A stretch of 64,000 bases of DNA from assembly GCA_902470805.1 (NCBI GenBank), contig CABRHX010000003.1, positions 75,439-139,438 of the forward strand, given 5' to 3'. Positions within the stretch are counted from its first letter, which is position 1, and every line of letters starts with the position of its first letter. Origin of the DNA: an uncultured Collinsella sp. GTDB lineage: Bacteria; Actinomycetota; Coriobacteriia; Coriobacteriales; Coriobacteriaceae. Below are positions 27,201 through 35,746 of the stretch, piece after piece. Made by a program: the position numbers and the translations under genes. The notes below the pieces were generated by a model. The model saw nothing but the letters and a program-made list of their open reading frames with translations. It ran no database searches and was not told the origin of the DNA.

Positions 27201-27752
27201 ATGATTACCGTCATCATCGGCATCGTTGTTGTCATTGTGATTGTCTGCGCCATCGCCGGCATCTACAACAACATGGTCACCAAGCGTAACCGCATCGATA
27301 ACGCCTGGCAGAACATCGATACGCAGCTGCAGCGCCGCAACGACCTGATCCCCAACCTGGTCGAGACCGTCAAGGGCTACGCCAAGCACGAGCAGGAGAC
27401 GCTCTCCGCCGTGATCAGCGCGCGTAACACCGCCGTCAAGGCCACCACGCCCGAGGCCAAGATGGAAGCCGACAACGTGCTGACCGGCGCACTGCGCCAG
27501 CTCTTCGCTGTGGTCGAGGCCTATCCCGATCTTAAGGCAAACACCAACTTTACGCAGCTGCAGGCATCGCTCGAGGATACCGAGAACAAGATTAGCTATG
27601 CACGCCAGAGCTACAACGATTGCGTGCTCAGCTACAACAACGCCATTCAGACGTTCCCGGCTGTCATCTTTGCCGGCATCTTCCAGTTTAAGGAGCGCCA
27701 GGGCTTCGAGGCCGCCGAAGCAGCCCGCCAGGCCCCGACCGTCAAGTTCTAG
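27201..27752 (+). CDS. lemA: LemA family membrane protein
   Basis: The 183-residue protein opens with a transmembrane helix (MITVIIGIVVVIVIVCAIAGIY), followed by the LemA motif NRIDNAWQNIDTQLQRRNDLIPNLVETVKGYA and helical repeats ending in FKERQGFEA. LemA proteins are inner-membrane anchored, with a helical domain outside; their function is poorly defined. GGAG precedes the ATG. A TATACT box (27134-27139) may be its -10. A strong terminator follows at once, so it is monocistronic. Confidence 0.93.
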   Translation: MITVIIGIVVVIVIVCAIAGIYNNMVTKRNRIDNAWQNIDTQLQRRNDLIPNLVETVKGYAKHEQETLSAVISARNTAVKATTPEAKMEADNVLTGALRQLFAVVEAYPDLKANTNFTQLQASLEDTENKISYARQSYNDCVLSYNNAIQTFPAVIFAGIFQFKERQGFEAAEAARQAPTVKF

Positions 27753-27788
27753 TAGTTTGACAGCGCATCCTTAATCGGCCAAATGCAT

Positions 27789-27832
27789 AAACCGCCCCGT
27801 CGAATGCATACTTCGACGGGGCGGTTTCCTTT
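27789..27832 (+). terminator. Terminator of lemA
   Basis: Fifteen-base-pair perfect arms (AAACCGCCCCGTCGA and complement), a 9-nt loop and a CCTTTTT tail. Confidence 0.9.
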
Positions 27833-27854
27833 TTCGCGAAGGTCCCCCTCTAAG

Positions 27855-28063
27855 CGTCGTGCATTTTTAGGAGTATTCAACATAACCAAGAGCTTCGGGC
27901 GCCACGATAAATGCCAAAGACCGCGAATATCCCTGCAAATCAAACGCTGCCAGCCCATAACCCCGCCCATCATTCGTAGAAAACATCGAGAACTCCCGAT
28001 TTTTTGCCCGAGATCGGTATGCAGGGACCTTCGACTGCAGAATACTCGCAAAAATGCACGTCG
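27855..28063. repeat. MITE-like 209-bp element with 24-nt terminal inverted repeats
   Basis: The ends 27855-27878 and 28040-28063 are inverted copies with three mismatches (shared blocks CGTGCATTTTT and GAGTATTC). The interior has only short, unrecognisable frames. No clear target duplication is visible. The space between lemA and ilvE (27753-28311) holds this element, the lemA terminator and the hairpin at 28171, and no recognised gene. Confidence 0.6.
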
Positions 28064-28170
28064 CCACCGCCCCCACATGGCGCGAAGCAAAGCAAAAGCG
28101 CAGCCTAAAAGGCCGCGCACCATCTTTATTCAGATTAATCATTGCCCGTTGTGACATCGCCGAACCCGCA

Positions 28171-28295
28171 GGGCAGAGAACAAGTTCCCTCCCGGCGCAC
28201 TCCGCAGGACGCAAGAAGCCCTCGCCGCACGAAGTGCGCAGCGAGGGCTTCTTGCATGTCCGAGGACGCGCCGGGAGGGAACTTGTTCTCTGCCC
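28171..28295. repeat. Triple-nested inverted repeat after ilvE
   Basis: Outer perfect 28-bp arms are 28171-28198 and 28268-28295 (ends GGGCAGAGAACAAG). A middle 15-bp perfect pair is 28211-28225 and 28241-28255 (GCAAGAAGCCCTCGC). An innermost pair, CGCAC/GTGCG, is at 28226-28238. It starts 16 nt past the ilvE stop and could fold into a 125-nt rod in RNA from either strand. Confidence 0.85.
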
Positions 28296-28311
28296 GGATA
28301 GGTAAGACAAA

Positions 28312-29364
28312 TTACGCGACGGTGTAAACCCAGTTGTGCTTGTCCTCGACAGCACCAGACTGGATACCAGTCAGGGTCTCGCGAAGCTTCTTCATCACAG
28401 GGCCGATCTCGGTGTATCCAGCCGGGAAGGTCACGGTCTCGTCGGCGCCGTAAACCTTGTTGTCGATTTCGCCAACCGGAGAGATGACGGCAGCGGTGCC
28501 GCACAGGCCGCACTCCACAAAGGTGCCGGCCTTGACCTCGGCCCACTCGACGGGGCGCTGGTCAACGGTCATGCCCAGGTCCTGAGCAACCTGAACGAGC
28601 GAACGACGGGTGATAGAGGGCAGGATGGAGTCGGTGTGCGACTGCGGAACGACGAGCGTGCCATCCTCTTTCACGAACAGGACGTTGGCGCCACCGGTCT
28701 CCTCGACATAGGTGCGGGACTCGGAGTCGAGATACAGGTTCTCGGCATAGCCCTCGCGATGGGCCTCCATCGTGGGCTTAAGGGACATGGCGTAGTTCAG
28801 GCCGGCCTTGATGTTGCCGGTGCCGTGCGGTGCAGCACGGTCATACTCGGAAACGCGCAGCTTGACGGGCTTGAGGCCGCCCTTAAAGTACGGACCGACC
28901 GGGGTCACGAGAATGCGGAACGTGTACTCAGGAGCGGGAGCCACGCCGATCACGTCACCGGAGCCGATCATAAACGGACGCACGTACAGGGTCGCGCCGG
29001 AACCGAAGGGCGGAACCCAGGCGGCGTTGGCAGAAACGACCTGCTTGACGGCCTCAACGAACTTGTCCTTGGGAAACGGGGGCATCTCGAGGCGCTGGGC
29101 AGAGTTATACATACGCTCAGCGTTCATGTCGGGACGGAAGCAGACGATGCTGCCGTCCTCGGCGGTGTAGGCCTTCAGGCCCTCAAAGACCTCCTGGCAG
29201 TAATGGAAGATACCGCCGCACTCGGAGACATGCAGGGTGTGGTCGGTGGTCAGGCCGCCCTCGTCCCACTCGCCATCCTTCCAATGAGCCTCGTAGCTGT
29301 AATCGGTCTTCATGTAGCCAAAGCCGAGACTACCCCAATCGATATCCTTCTTCTCGACAGTCAT
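28312..29364 (-). CDS. ilvE: Branched-chain amino acid aminotransferase
   Basis: The 350-residue class IV PLP aminotransferase catalyses the last step of Leu, Ile and Val synthesis and the first of their breakdown. Family motifs are ECGGIFHYCQEVFEGLKAY, RPDMNAERMYNSAQRLEMP, the PLP lysine in TGNIKAGLNY (about residue 195) and EETGGANVLFV. Length fits the larger BCAT form. ATG 29364 is preceded by AAGGAG at 6 bp; the frame extends to 29514 without support. It is monocistronic, with the nested hairpin at 28171-28295 downstream. A TACAAT -10 candidate lies at 29518-29523 on the minus strand. Confidence 0.95.
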   Translation of the reverse strand: MTVEKKDIDWGSLGFGYMKTDYSYEAHWKDGEWDEGGLTTDHTLHVSECGGIFHYCQEVFEGLKAYTAEDGSIVCFRPDMNAERMYNSAQRLEMPPFPKDKFVEAVKQVVSANAAWVPPFGSGATLYVRPFMIGSGDVIGVAPAPEYTFRILVTPVGPYFKGGLKPVKLRVSEYDRAAPHGTGNIKAGLNYAMSLKPTMEAHREGYAENLYLDSESRTYVEETGGANVLFVKEDGTLVVPQSHTDSILPSITRRSLVQVAQDLGMTVDQRPVEWAEVKAGTFVECGLCGTAAVISPVGEIDNKVYGADETVTFPAGYTEIGPVMKKLRETLTGIQSGAVEDKHNWVYTVA

Positions 29365-29590
29365 ATGTCGCTCCTTACATACACAGTTGCATACTCGCGA
29401 ACCCGCACGCAAGGACCGAGGCCGACCGCGTCGCAACGTCGCACGCCCGGAGCGTAGAGCCGGACGGGACACGCGAGCAGCATCAAAGCCGATGGCACGT
29501 CGATTCGCATGCACGAGATTGTACTCCCCGCACGCGTCTGATAAAACGCTTTTCTTTAACTAAGTAAAGTATTTTCATTTGACCGAAGCA

Positions 29591-29624
29591 AAAAGGCCCG
29601 CCACCGTAAGCGGTGACGGGCCTC
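29591..29624 (-). terminator. Terminator of the DedA gene
   Basis: On the minus strand AGGCCCGTCACCG pairs with CGGTGGCGGGCCT around a 4-nt loop and is followed by TTTT. Confidence 0.88.
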
Positions 29625-29661
29625 AACTGTACGGTCTGCGCGCTGGCTCGAGCTAGGCGTT

Positions 29662-30300
29662 CTATTTACCCAGCTTGGCCTTAACCAGACCGACCACGGT
29701 CGGGATGATCGACACGGCAACGATGCCGATAATCAGCAGCTCAAAGTGCTCTTGCACAAAGGGAATGCCGCCAAAGAAGTAGCCCAGCAGCGTAAAGACC
29801 GTCGACCAGGTAATGCCGCCCAGCACGTTAAAGACGACAAAGTTGCGCCAGTGCATGCCGCCCATGCCAGCGATAAAGGGCACAAAGGTGCGGATAAACG
29901 GGAAGAAGCGACCCAGGAAGATGGCCAGGTGACCCCACTTGTCCAAGAAGTCCTCGGACTTTTTGATGCGCTCGGGCGTCATGGCCTTGACCTTGCCCGA
30001 AGCGATGATCTTGCGGCCAAAGAAGTGACCGATCATAAAGTTGCACTGATCGCCCAAAATGGCAGCGGCCCATGCGGTGGCCAGAAGCGCCACGATGTTA
30101 AAGCCGCCGTTGTGGGCAAAGAAACCCGAGGCGAACAGCAGCGAATCACCTGGAAGGAACGGGAAGAACACCACGCCCGTCTCGATAAAGATGATCAGGA
30201 ACACGCAGCCGTAGGCCATAAGCGGGCCGGCGGCGATCCAGCTGGCGATCGCGGTGCGCGGGTCCTTAAGCAGCTCGGCAATAAAATTGATGAAACCCAT
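29662..30300 (-). CDS. DedA/SNARE-associated family membrane protein
   Basis: This 212-residue polytopic membrane protein has the DedA signatures ETGVVFFPFLPGDSLLFASG (conserved E and FLPGD) and GRFFPFIRTFVPFIAGMGGM with the essential arginines. DedA proteins are inner-membrane proteins linked to polyprenyl-phosphate or phospholipid flipping and envelope homeostasis. ATG 30300 has GAGAGG upstream; longer in-frame extension has no ribosome-binding site. It is divergent from cysE and has its own terminator. Confidence 0.93.
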   Translation of the reverse strand: MGFINFIAELLKDPRTAIASWIAAGPLMAYGCVFLIIFIETGVVFFPFLPGDSLLFASGFFAHNGGFNIVALLATAWAAAILGDQCNFMIGHFFGRKIIASGKVKAMTPERIKKSEDFLDKWGHLAIFLGRFFPFIRTFVPFIAGMGGMHWRNFVVFNVLGGITWSTVFTLLGYFFGGIPFVQEHFELLIIGIVAVSIIPTVVGLVKAKLGK

Positions 30301-30523
30301 GAAGTAAAACCTCTCAGTTGTGGGCGCGGATACGTCCAAGTTGACCAGTATACGGTTGCGGTGCCCCCTCGTGCGCAACCCCACAAAAGCATGACTCCAT
30401 TACCAGCAAGTTTGCATAACTGACACTTGTAGCGCAAAGCCACCAAGATTGTCCTTTTTAATCCCTAGCGAATCGCTATACTTTATTGAATCGCATTGCC
30501 ATGGCGCTAAGGGAGGGCGGCCG

Positions 30524-31228
30524 GTGAGCTTTATCAATACCATTCGCGAGGACATCAAGACCGTCCAGGCGCAGGACCCCGCCGCGCAAAACGGTCTGGT
30601 CATCTTTCTTTCCTATCCTGGCCTGCACGCCAAGTGGAACCACGTGCCCGAGCACTGGCTGTGGGAGCACGGTCATCGCTCGCTCGCCCGCGTGCTCTCG
30701 CAAATCACCCGCCACATCACCGGCGTCGAGATTCACCCTGCCGCGCAGATTGGCAAGCACTTCTTTATCGACCACGCCATGGGCGTCGTCATCGGCGAGA
30801 CCACCATTGTGGGCGACAACTGTGTGCTCTACCAGGGCGTCACGCTCGGCGGCACCGGCAACGAGACCGGCAAGCGTCACCCCACCCTGGGCAACAATGT
30901 CACGGTGGGCACGGGCGCCAAGGTGCTCGGCAACATCTGCATCGGCAACAACGTCAAGATCGGCGGCAACTCGGTCGTCGTTAAGGACGTCCCCGACAAC
31001 TGCACCGTCGTGGGCGTGCCGGGACGCATCATCAAGCGCAACGGCTGCCGTGTGTTCGAGGAGAGTTTCGACGCCAAGCAGCATCGCGAGTACATGCCCG
31101 ATGACGCCGCCGAGCAGTCCGCCCTCAACCGCCAGGGCATCACCGAGAATGCCCGCCGCGTCAAGGAACTCGAGCGAGAGGTGGCCGAGCTCAAGGCCCT
31201 CGTCGCCAAGCTCGTGGACGAACGCTAG
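30524..31228 (+). CDS. cysE: Serine O-acetyltransferase
   Basis: The 234-residue enzyme makes O-acetylserine from serine and acetyl-CoA, committing serine to cysteine synthesis. The left-handed beta-helix hexapeptide repeats and catalytic residues are clear: IDHAMGVVIGETTIVGDNCVLYQGVTLGGTG, then KRHPTLGNNVTVGTGAKVLG and GVPGRII. GTG 30524 is chosen because GGGAGG lies 7 bp upstream; the frame opens earlier without a site. The C-terminus extends into a charged helix (RRVKELEREVAELKALVAKL) beyond the shorter EpsC-type core. No cysK is adjacent. Confidence 0.95.
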   Translation: MSFINTIREDIKTVQAQDPAAQNGLVIFLSYPGLHAKWNHVPEHWLWEHGHRSLARVLSQITRHITGVEIHPAAQIGKHFFIDHAMGVVIGETTIVGDNCVLYQGVTLGGTGNETGKRHPTLGNNVTVGTGAKVLGNICIGNNVKIGGNSVVVKDVPDNCTVVGVPGRIIKRNGCRVFEESFDAKQHREYMPDDAAEQSALNRQGITENARRVKELEREVAELKALVAKLVDER

Positions 31229-31266
31229 GAACGCAAGCGGCACAAAACGACATCGGCATCAACGCA

Positions 31267-31304
31267 AAGGCGCGCCAGGGAATTCATCCCCGGCGCGCCT
31301 TATT
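31267..31304 (+). terminator. Terminator of cysE
   Basis: AAGGCGCGCC(A)GGG pairs with CCC(C)GGCGCGCCTT, followed by ATTT. It is symmetric and may also serve the convergent exporter gene. Confidence 0.85.
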
Positions 31305-31305
31305 T

Positions 31306-31340
31306 GTGATGTGGCAAAGAGACTGTCCCTTTGTCACATT
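31306..31340. repeat. GGGACA/TGTCCC-type inverted repeat
   Basis: GATGTGGCAAAG and CTTTGTCACATT flank GAGACTGTCC. It touches the stop codon of the exporter gene at 31339. It belongs with the other GGGACA-containing hairpins near 41, 43, 46, 49 and 63 kb. Confidence 0.6.
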
Positions 31341-33339
31341 ATGCGAACTGGCTCAGATAGAGGTCGGCGTAGGCACCCTCGGCAGCCAGCAGCTCCTTAT
31401 GCGTGCCCTGCTCGATAATGTTGCCGTGATCCATGACCAAGATCAGGTCGGCGTCCACGATCGTCGACAGGCGGTGCGCGATCACAAAGCTCGTGCGCCC
31501 GCGCATGAGCGCGTCCATGGCACGACCGATGGCAAGCTCGGTACGCGTATCCACGCTTGAGGTCGCCTCGTCCAGGATGAGAATCGCCGGGTTATTGAGC
31601 AGCACGCGTGCGATGGTCAGCAGCTGACGCTGGCCCTGGCTGATGCTTTCGGCATCGTTGGCCACGCGCGTGTCATAGCCCTGCGGCATGGTGCGCACAA
31701 AGAAGTCGACCTGCGCGGCGCGCGCAGCCGCCACGATCTCCTCACGCGTCGCCTCGGGACAGCCGTAGGCGATGTTTTCGGCAATCGTGCCATCGAACAG
31801 CCAGGCGTCCTGCAGCACCATGCCAAACTGCTGCCGTAGCTCGCCGCGGTCCATGCGGCTCGTATCCACGCCGTCGAGCGTAATACGCCCGCCGTCAATC
31901 TCGTAGAAGCGCATGAGCAGGTTGATGAGCGTCGTCTTGCCCGCGCCCGTGGTTCCCACCACGGCAATCTTCTGGCCCGGCTCGGCGGTAAACGACACGT
32001 CGTGCATAAGCGGCTTGTCGGGCGAATAACCAAAGCGCACGTGCTCAAAGGAGACGCGACCCTCAACGCGACCCGGCAGCTTGGCGGCCTCGTCCGGCAG
32101 CGGATCGGCCTCCATCTCGGGCTCATCGAGCAGGTCGAACACGCGCTCCGCACTCGCCAACGCGCTCTGCAGCGAGTTGAAGGTAAACGACAGCTGCGTC
32201 ATGGGTTCGGACGCCTCGTAGATAAACTGGAAGAACGCCTGGAACACGCCGACGGTCATGTGACCGGCAACCAGCATGCTGCAGCCCACCAGCGCGATCA
32301 CGATCTGCGCCAAACGGCCGATAAAGCGCACCGCAGGGCCGACGGCATTGATCATAAAGTCGGCCTTGGCACTCACGCGTGCCAGCTCGCCCGAGGCCTG
32401 GTGCACCTCGGCAGAACTTTGGCGTTCGCGGTTAAACGCGCGGATCACCAGACGGCCCGAATAGCCTTCCTCGACCGCACTCGTAATCTTGGACACCCAC
32501 TCATTGCGCTCGCCCGTCACATCGTGTGTGCGGCGCGAGACGACCTTCGTCACCAGCAGCGACAGTGCCGTAAAGAACAGAAAGACGAGCGTAAGCTGCA
32601 CGCTGAACACGAACATCACGCTCACAGCACCAACAACCGTGCCGATCGACACGAGCAGCTGCAGCAATCCGCGCTGCATGCTCTCGGACATCTTGTCCAG
32701 GTCGTTGGTCGCGCGGCTGACGACCTCGCCGGGACGATGCGCGTCAAAATAGGCGAGCGGCAGACGGTTGAGCTTTTGCGCGATGCGGTTGCGCAGGCGC
32801 AGATTGAGACGCTCAGCGACGCTCGACATCAAAAAGCTCTGGAGCGCATAGAACGAGGCAGCGGCAGTCCAGATCATAAAGTAGACGAAAATGGTCTTGC
32901 CGCAGTTCTCCCAGGTGATGCTGAAAGTGGTGTCGTTGGCAAACGCCACCTGAATGTGGCCCCACAGCTCATCGATCACGCGGGCGCTATATGCCGGCGC
33001 GGCGGTGTTAAAGATGACATAGAACACAATGCTCGCGAACACGATATAGAAGCGCCAATGGTCGCCGGCAGCCTCACTCCACAGGCGGCGCACCGTCGCC
33101 CAGGTATCCCGAGGCGTCTCGTCCTCGTCTTCGTCGTCCACGTCGCGCATACGCTCTGCCTCGGCGCGGGCGCGCTCGTCCTCGGCACGTTCGTTTTCCT
33201 CGTAGAGCGCTTGGCGGCGAGCCTCGCGCTCCGCCGCCTTGGCGGCTTCGTCCAGGTCGGGCGCGACGCCCGTCTCCTCGACTGTCTCTACAACCGCAGC
33301 GCCATCGACGATGCCCTGCTTCTTGAGCTCCTCGGTCAT
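31339..33339 (-). CDS. ABC exporter half-transporter, consensus subunit, second pair
   Basis: The 666-residue half-exporter carries an unusual ~90-residue N-terminal extension rich in Glu, Asp and Arg (REARRQALYEENERAEDERARAEAERM...DDEDEDE), then a six-helix exporter domain and an NBD with Walker A GTTGAGKTT, signature ISQGQRQLL and Walker B ILILDEATSSVD with catalytic Glu. ATG 33339 follows GGGAGG at 8 bp; a GTG at 33348 overlaps that site. It is the last gene of the operon marR (35065-35565) - exporter (33341-35077) - exporter and forms a heterodimer with the preceding gene. It is paralogous to the 5013 gene. Confidence 0.93.
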   Translation of the reverse strand: MTEELKKQGIVDGAAVVETVEETGVAPDLDEAAKAAEREARRQALYEENERAEDERARAEAERMRDVDDEDEDETPRDTWATVRRLWSEAAGDHWRFYIVFASIVFYVIFNTAAPAYSARVIDELWGHIQVAFANDTTFSITWENCGKTIFVYFMIWTAAASFYALQSFLMSSVAERLNLRLRNRIAQKLNRLPLAYFDAHRPGEVVSRATNDLDKMSESMQRGLLQLLVSIGTVVGAVSVMFVFSVQLTLVFLFFTALSLLVTKVVSRRTHDVTGERNEWVSKITSAVEEGYSGRLVIRAFNRERQSSAEVHQASGELARVSAKADFMINAVGPAVRFIGRLAQIVIALVGCSMLVAGHMTVGVFQAFFQFIYEASEPMTQLSFTFNSLQSALASAERVFDLLDEPEMEADPLPDEAAKLPGRVEGRVSFEHVRFGYSPDKPLMHDVSFTAEPGQKIAVVGTTGAGKTTLINLLMRFYEIDGGRITLDGVDTSRMDRGELRQQFGMVLQDAWLFDGTIAENIAYGCPEATREEIVAAARAAQVDFFVRTMPQGYDTRVANDAESISQGQRQLLTIARVLLNNPAILILDEATSSVDTRTELAIGRAMDALMRGRTSFVIAHRLSTIVDADLILVMDHGNIIEQGTHKELLAAEGAYADLYLSQFA

Positions 33340-33340
33340 G

Positions 33341-35077
33341 CTACTCACCTCCCTTCATCTGCGATTCCGCGATTGCGCGGTACACCTCGCAGGTTTCCAT
33401 GAGCTCGTCGTGCGTGCCTAGGCCCACGATCTCGCCGTCTTTGAGCACCACGATCTGATCGGCATGCAAAATAGTCGAGATGCGCTGGGCGATGATGAGC
33501 ACCGCGGCATCGCACGTCTCGTCCTGCAGCGCATGGCGCAGTGCCGCATCGGTCTTAAAGTCCAGGGCCGAAAAACTGTCGTCGAAGATATATAGATCGG
33601 CATGCTTCATGAGTGCGCGGGCAATCGCCAGGCGCTGGCGCTGACCACCCGAGAAGTTCGTGCCGCCCTGGGCCACCGGCGTATCGAGCCCCTGGGGCTG
33701 GTCGAGCACAAAGGTGCTCTGGGCAACCTCCAGCGCATGGAGCATGTCAGCCTCAGTCGCGTCTTCGTTGCCAAAGCGCAGGTTGCTCGCCACCGTACCC
33801 GAGAACAGCCATGCCTTCTGCGGCACATAGGCGATACGCCCGCGGATGTCGTCTTGCGAAAGGTCGCGCAGATCGATGCCATTCAGGCGAATGGCGCCCT
33901 TCGTGGCATCGTGGAAGCGAAGCAAGAGCTTGGCCACCGTCGACTTGCCCGAACCCGTCGAGCCTACAATCGCCGTGGTCTGGCTACGGCGACAGGCAAA
34001 GCTCAGGTCGCACAGGGTATCCTCGTCGGCATCGTCAAAACGGAACGACATGTGGTCGAACACGGCCACCGCGTCGGCACCGTCAACAGACTCCGCCGCG
34101 CACGTGTCCAGCGTGCGCTTGCCGTCCACGATGCTCGGCTCAATCTCCAACACCTGCTGCGCACGGTTCAGGCATGCGGCGGCGCGTGGGAGCGTCAGAA
34201 TCACCATCTGCGCCGTCATCACAAAGAACAGGATCAGGATCGCGTACTCCAGCACGGCCGAGATGCTACCGATTTGCATGGCGTGGACGCCCACGCGGTT
34301 GCCGCCCACCCACAGCACCGCCACCTCGGCGATATTCATCAAAAAGAAGCTGGAGCTGTCGAGACCCACAAACAGGTGGTTGACCTTGATGGCATTGGCC
34401 GCGTAATCGCTAAACACCTCGTCCAGGCGCTGCTCCTCGTGGCGCTCCTTGTTAAATGCGCGGATGACGCGCACGCCCACGATGTTCTCGCGCAGCACCA
34501 CGTTCATGCGGTCGATAAAGCTCTGCAGGCGCATAAAGATCGGCGCGGCGTTGGCAACGGTAAAGACCGCCGCCACCAGCACGATCGCAACCACCACGCC
34601 CAGCAGCGTACCCATGGCGGGATCGATGAACCAAGCAAAAATGATGCCTGCCACGGCCAAGAACGGCACCGGCAGCACCAGCTGAATCGTCTGAAGGACA
34701 GCTTGCTGAATCACGTTGATGTCGTTGAGCGAGCGCGTGATCATCGAACCCGTGCCAAAGCGCTCAAAGTCGCTGGCGGACAGCTCGAGCGACTTGTCGT
34801 ACACGGCATTGCGGATATCGCAGGCCACGTTGGCGGCCAGGCGCGCCGAAAGATAGCAGCCCAGCACCGTGCCGCCGCTGGCCATGCCGGTCGCGATAAG
34901 CATGTACAGGCCGTTGCGTAATATATAGTCGACATCACCCGTGGTAATACCGGTGTTGACCATGTTCGCCAGCATCGTGGGAACCAACAGCGTACCGACG
35001 TTATCTATCAGCACCGCAAACAGCGTCACCGCAATCAGACCGCGGTACGGCCTCATAAACCTCATTAAGAGTCGCAT
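33341..35077 (-). CDS. ABC exporter half-transporter, degenerate-site subunit, second pair
   Basis: This 578-residue half-exporter has six membrane segments and an NBD with Walker A GSTGSGKST, signature FSGGQRQRL and Walker B LYIFDDSFSALD, where Asp replaces the catalytic Glu. With the downstream gene it should form an asymmetric drug- or lipid-type exporter. Its ATG overlaps the 3' end of the MarR gene by 13 bp (translational coupling), and its stop is 1 bp from the next ATG. Control by the MarR regulator is likely, given that gene order. Confidence 0.93.
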   Translation of the reverse strand: MRLLMRFMRPYRGLIAVTLFAVLIDNVGTLLVPTMLANMVNTGITTGDVDYILRNGLYMLIATGMASGGTVLGCYLSARLAANVACDIRNAVYDKSLELSASDFERFGTGSMITRSLNDINVIQQAVLQTIQLVLPVPFLAVAGIIFAWFIDPAMGTLLGVVVAIVLVAAVFTVANAAPIFMRLQSFIDRMNVVLRENIVGVRVIRAFNKERHEEQRLDEVFSDYAANAIKVNHLFVGLDSSSFFLMNIAEVAVLWVGGNRVGVHAMQIGSISAVLEYAILILFFVMTAQMVILTLPRAAACLNRAQQVLEIEPSIVDGKRTLDTCAAESVDGADAVAVFDHMSFRFDDADEDTLCDLSFACRRSQTTAIVGSTGSGKSTVAKLLLRFHDATKGAIRLNGIDLRDLSQDDIRGRIAYVPQKAWLFSGTVASNLRFGNEDATEADMLHALEVAQSTFVLDQPQGLDTPVAQGGTNFSGGQRQRLAIARALMKHADLYIFDDSFSALDFKTDAALRHALQDETCDAAVLIIAQRISTILHADQIVVLKDGEIVGLGTHDELMETCEVYRAIAESQMKGGE

Positions 35078-35565
35078 GCGTCCCCCTCGCCCTTATCGTC
35101 AGTCTCGTTCTCGGCGGCCACTTGCCGTTTAAATGCCTCGCACTCTTCGTTAAGAACATGGGAGAACTTACCGACCAAGCGCATGATCTCGCACTGTTCC
35201 CACGGCTCGAGCGCCTCGAATGCCTGTTGCTCGGCTTTTTGCGCCGGCAACGCGTAGCGCTTGGCAAACCGCACGCCTTCTTCGGTCAGTCGTACAACCT
35301 TGTTTTTACGACTGCCCTCGGCAAACTCCAACGTCGCAAGCCCTCGCGCCCTAAGCGTTTTAATCGCCGAATTGATGGTCTGTTTGCTGTAGAACCATTC
35401 ACTCGTCAGCCGACTCACGGCAACGCTTCCGCCCGCTGCACTCGTGTCGACGAGCATCCAGTAGGCGCAGTCCGAAAGGCCGCAGGCGCGCGAGAACTCC
35501 GAATAGATATGGTCGAGTCCATTGAGCAACCGATCGAAGTCGACCAGCGTAACCGCACTATTCAT
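35065..35565 (-). CDS. MarR-family transcriptional regulator
   Basis: The 166-residue protein has a MarR-type winged helix (SVAVSRLTSEWFYSKQTINSAIKTLRARGLATLEFAEGSRKNKVVRLTEEG), flanked by dimerisation helices. It heads an operon with two ABC exporter genes, the usual arrangement for a ligand-released repressor of an efflux pump. The promoter at 35613-35641 is overlapped and followed by two direct repeats of GTCAAAA(C/A)TCGGAC that are candidate binding sites. A charged, acidic C-terminal tail (AENETDDKGEGDACDS) is atypical. Confidence 0.92.
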   Translation of the reverse strand: MNSAVTLVDFDRLLNGLDHIYSEFSRACGLSDCAYWMLVDTSAAGGSVAVSRLTSEWFYSKQTINSAIKTLRARGLATLEFAEGSRKNKVVRLTEEGVRFAKRYALPAQKAEQQAFEALEPWEQCEIMRLVGKFSHVLNEECEAFKRQVAAENETDDKGEGDACDS

Positions 35566-35579
35566 CTATCCCACCATTC

Positions 35580-35641
35580 AATTGTCCGATTTTTGACCAA
35601 TTATGTGTCTCTAGATTAGTCCGAGTTTTGACTATCGTCAA
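35580..35641 (-). promoter_or_regulatory. Promoter and candidate operators of the marR-exporter operon
   Basis: On the minus strand TTGACG (35636-35641) and TAATCT (35613-35618) are 17 bp apart. Two direct copies of GTCAAAA(C/A)TCGGAC lie at about 35619-35632 and 35584-35597, 35 bp apart. The first fills the spacer between the promoter boxes. Confidence 0.65.
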
Positions 35642-35684
35642 CAGGCTCTCCGCAAATGCGTGCATTTTTATGGCCTATCGGCAG

Positions 35685-35720
35685 AAAAAGACCGCCGGCG
35701 CGGGGGCGGCGCCAGCGGTC
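35685..35720 (-). terminator. Terminator of the 96-residue hypothetical gene
   Basis: On the minus strand GACCGCTGGCGC pairs with GCGCCGGCGGTC and is followed by TTTTT. Confidence 0.88.
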
Positions 35721-35746
35721 ACGTGAAAATCGGGTTTTATTGCCTG

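Noticed and set aside
27867..28355. Minus-strand frame of 162 codons between lemA and ilvE
   Set aside because: It runs through the MITE-like element and the nested hairpin and overlaps the ilvE end. It has no ribosome-binding site and no known domain.
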